64,000 nucleotides of DNA from Quercus robur (lineage: Eukaryota > Streptophyta > Magnoliopsida > Fagales > Fagaceae): assembly GCF_932294415.1 (NCBI RefSeq), contig NC_065541.1, forward strand, positions 31,480,790 through 31,544,789. The letters run 5' to 3'. The position numbers and the translations under genes were made by a program. Position 1 is the stretch's first letter, and every line of letters begins with the position of its first letter. The notes under the pieces are model-generated. The model was not told where the DNA came from and did not search any database. It saw only the letters and a list, made by a program, of their open reading frames with translations. This document shows positions 63,665 to 64,000 of the stretch, piece by piece.

Positions 63665-64000
63665 TCCCCCTGATTAGGCGGTAGAAGACCCATTGAATTT
63701 CATTACCCATTGTTCTCTGACTTCTTCTGCCATGGCTACTTCCCTTGGAACTTTATCATCCAACGGGAATTCTTCCTCTCCTGGAAACTGTGCCAGCAAG
63801 TCTGCTATAGCCTGGCTTTTTACTGCTTTAGGTGTTCCTGTTTTTAAGTCGTACTATGACAATTGTAACAACCACTGGGATATTTTGCCAGAGAGGATTG
63901 ATTGCCACAACAAAACTTTGATGGCATGAGACTTGATCATTAGCCATACTTCGTAAGCCAAGAAGTAATGGTGTAGCCTCTGCGAAGTGTACACAATAGC
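63665..64000 (-). pseudogene. RT/RNase H junction of Tat-type element 2, cut by window edge
   Basis: Minus-strand translation gives sequence like YFLAYEVWLMIKSHAIKVLL and SGKISQWLLQLSQYDL, the first RNase H region that follows Gypsy reverse transcriptase. It continues past the window end. Confidence 0.8.

Larger units (their letters stand above)
55568..64000 (-). mobile_element. Tat-type Gypsy element 2, runs off the window
   Basis: A fossil on the minus strand. The 3' LTR is tentatively 55,568-57,135, next to it the purine tract CTTAGGGGGCTAAA (minus strand, near 57,136-57,149), then an antisense gene-like unit on the plus strand (57,545-61,568), then integrase, RNase H and the end of reverse transcriptase on the minus strand up to the window edge. 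gag and the 5' LTR lie outside. The open pieces are longer than in element 1, suggesting a younger copy, but several breaks are visible. Age cannot be estimated without the other LTR. Confidence 0.85.

Overview
The window is nuclear DNA of a dicot plant, most likely a tree. Evidence: spliced plant genes, a cytosolic tRNA-Leu, an L1-type LINE with RNase H, Copia and Tat-type Gypsy retroelements, and many hAT- and Mutator-like miniature elements. Placement in or near Fagales is only an impression from the repeat families. No bacterial, organellar or CRISPR content was seen.

Host genes are few. (1) tRNA-Leu(CAG) at 14,376-14,456. (2) An intact single-exon DOMON plus cytochrome b561 gene on the minus strand at 15,171-16,370. 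(3) A six-exon N-acetyltransferase 9-like gene on the plus strand at 20,320-26,503, encoding 198 residues, with a transposon-filled third intron. (4) An AIR12-like DOMON gene on the minus strand, 33,879 to 26,903, converging on the NAT9-like gene. Its coding sequence is split just after the signal peptide by a 6.4 kb LTR retrotransposon, so it is read as a pseudogene.

Layout. 1-1,139: low-complexity flank. 1,140-9,030: degenerate L1-like LINE whose ORF1 is interrupted by a 2.1 kb solo-LTR candidate with a perfect 5-bp target duplication. 9,031-11,480: miniature elements, including a three-layer nest. 12,077-13,423: a long-inverted-repeat element carrying a piece of a host ENTH/VHS trafficking gene (MTV1-like). 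14.3-34 kb: the host genes, with the Copia-type element at 27,412-33,799, itself hit by a hAT element. 35.3-38.9 kb: LTR-like sequence with tandem arrays. 38.9-48.6 kb: an old Tat/Retand-type Gypsy fossil. 48.6-55.5 kb: intergenic DNA with hAT elements. About 55.6-64 kb: a second Tat-type Gypsy fossil in reverse orientation, running off the window.

The most interesting system is the pair of Tat-type fossils. Each carries, downstream of pol and on the opposite strand, a gene-like unit with intron-like intervals. The two units differ: one resembles the 'putative gypsy type transposon' (Transposase_28) family, the other carries a plant mobile domain (PMD). Introns lying antisense to the genomic RNA would not be spliced out during retrotransposition, which could explain how an intron-bearing passenger persists. 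The second prominent result is the MTV1-like exon piece inside the inverted-repeat transposon.
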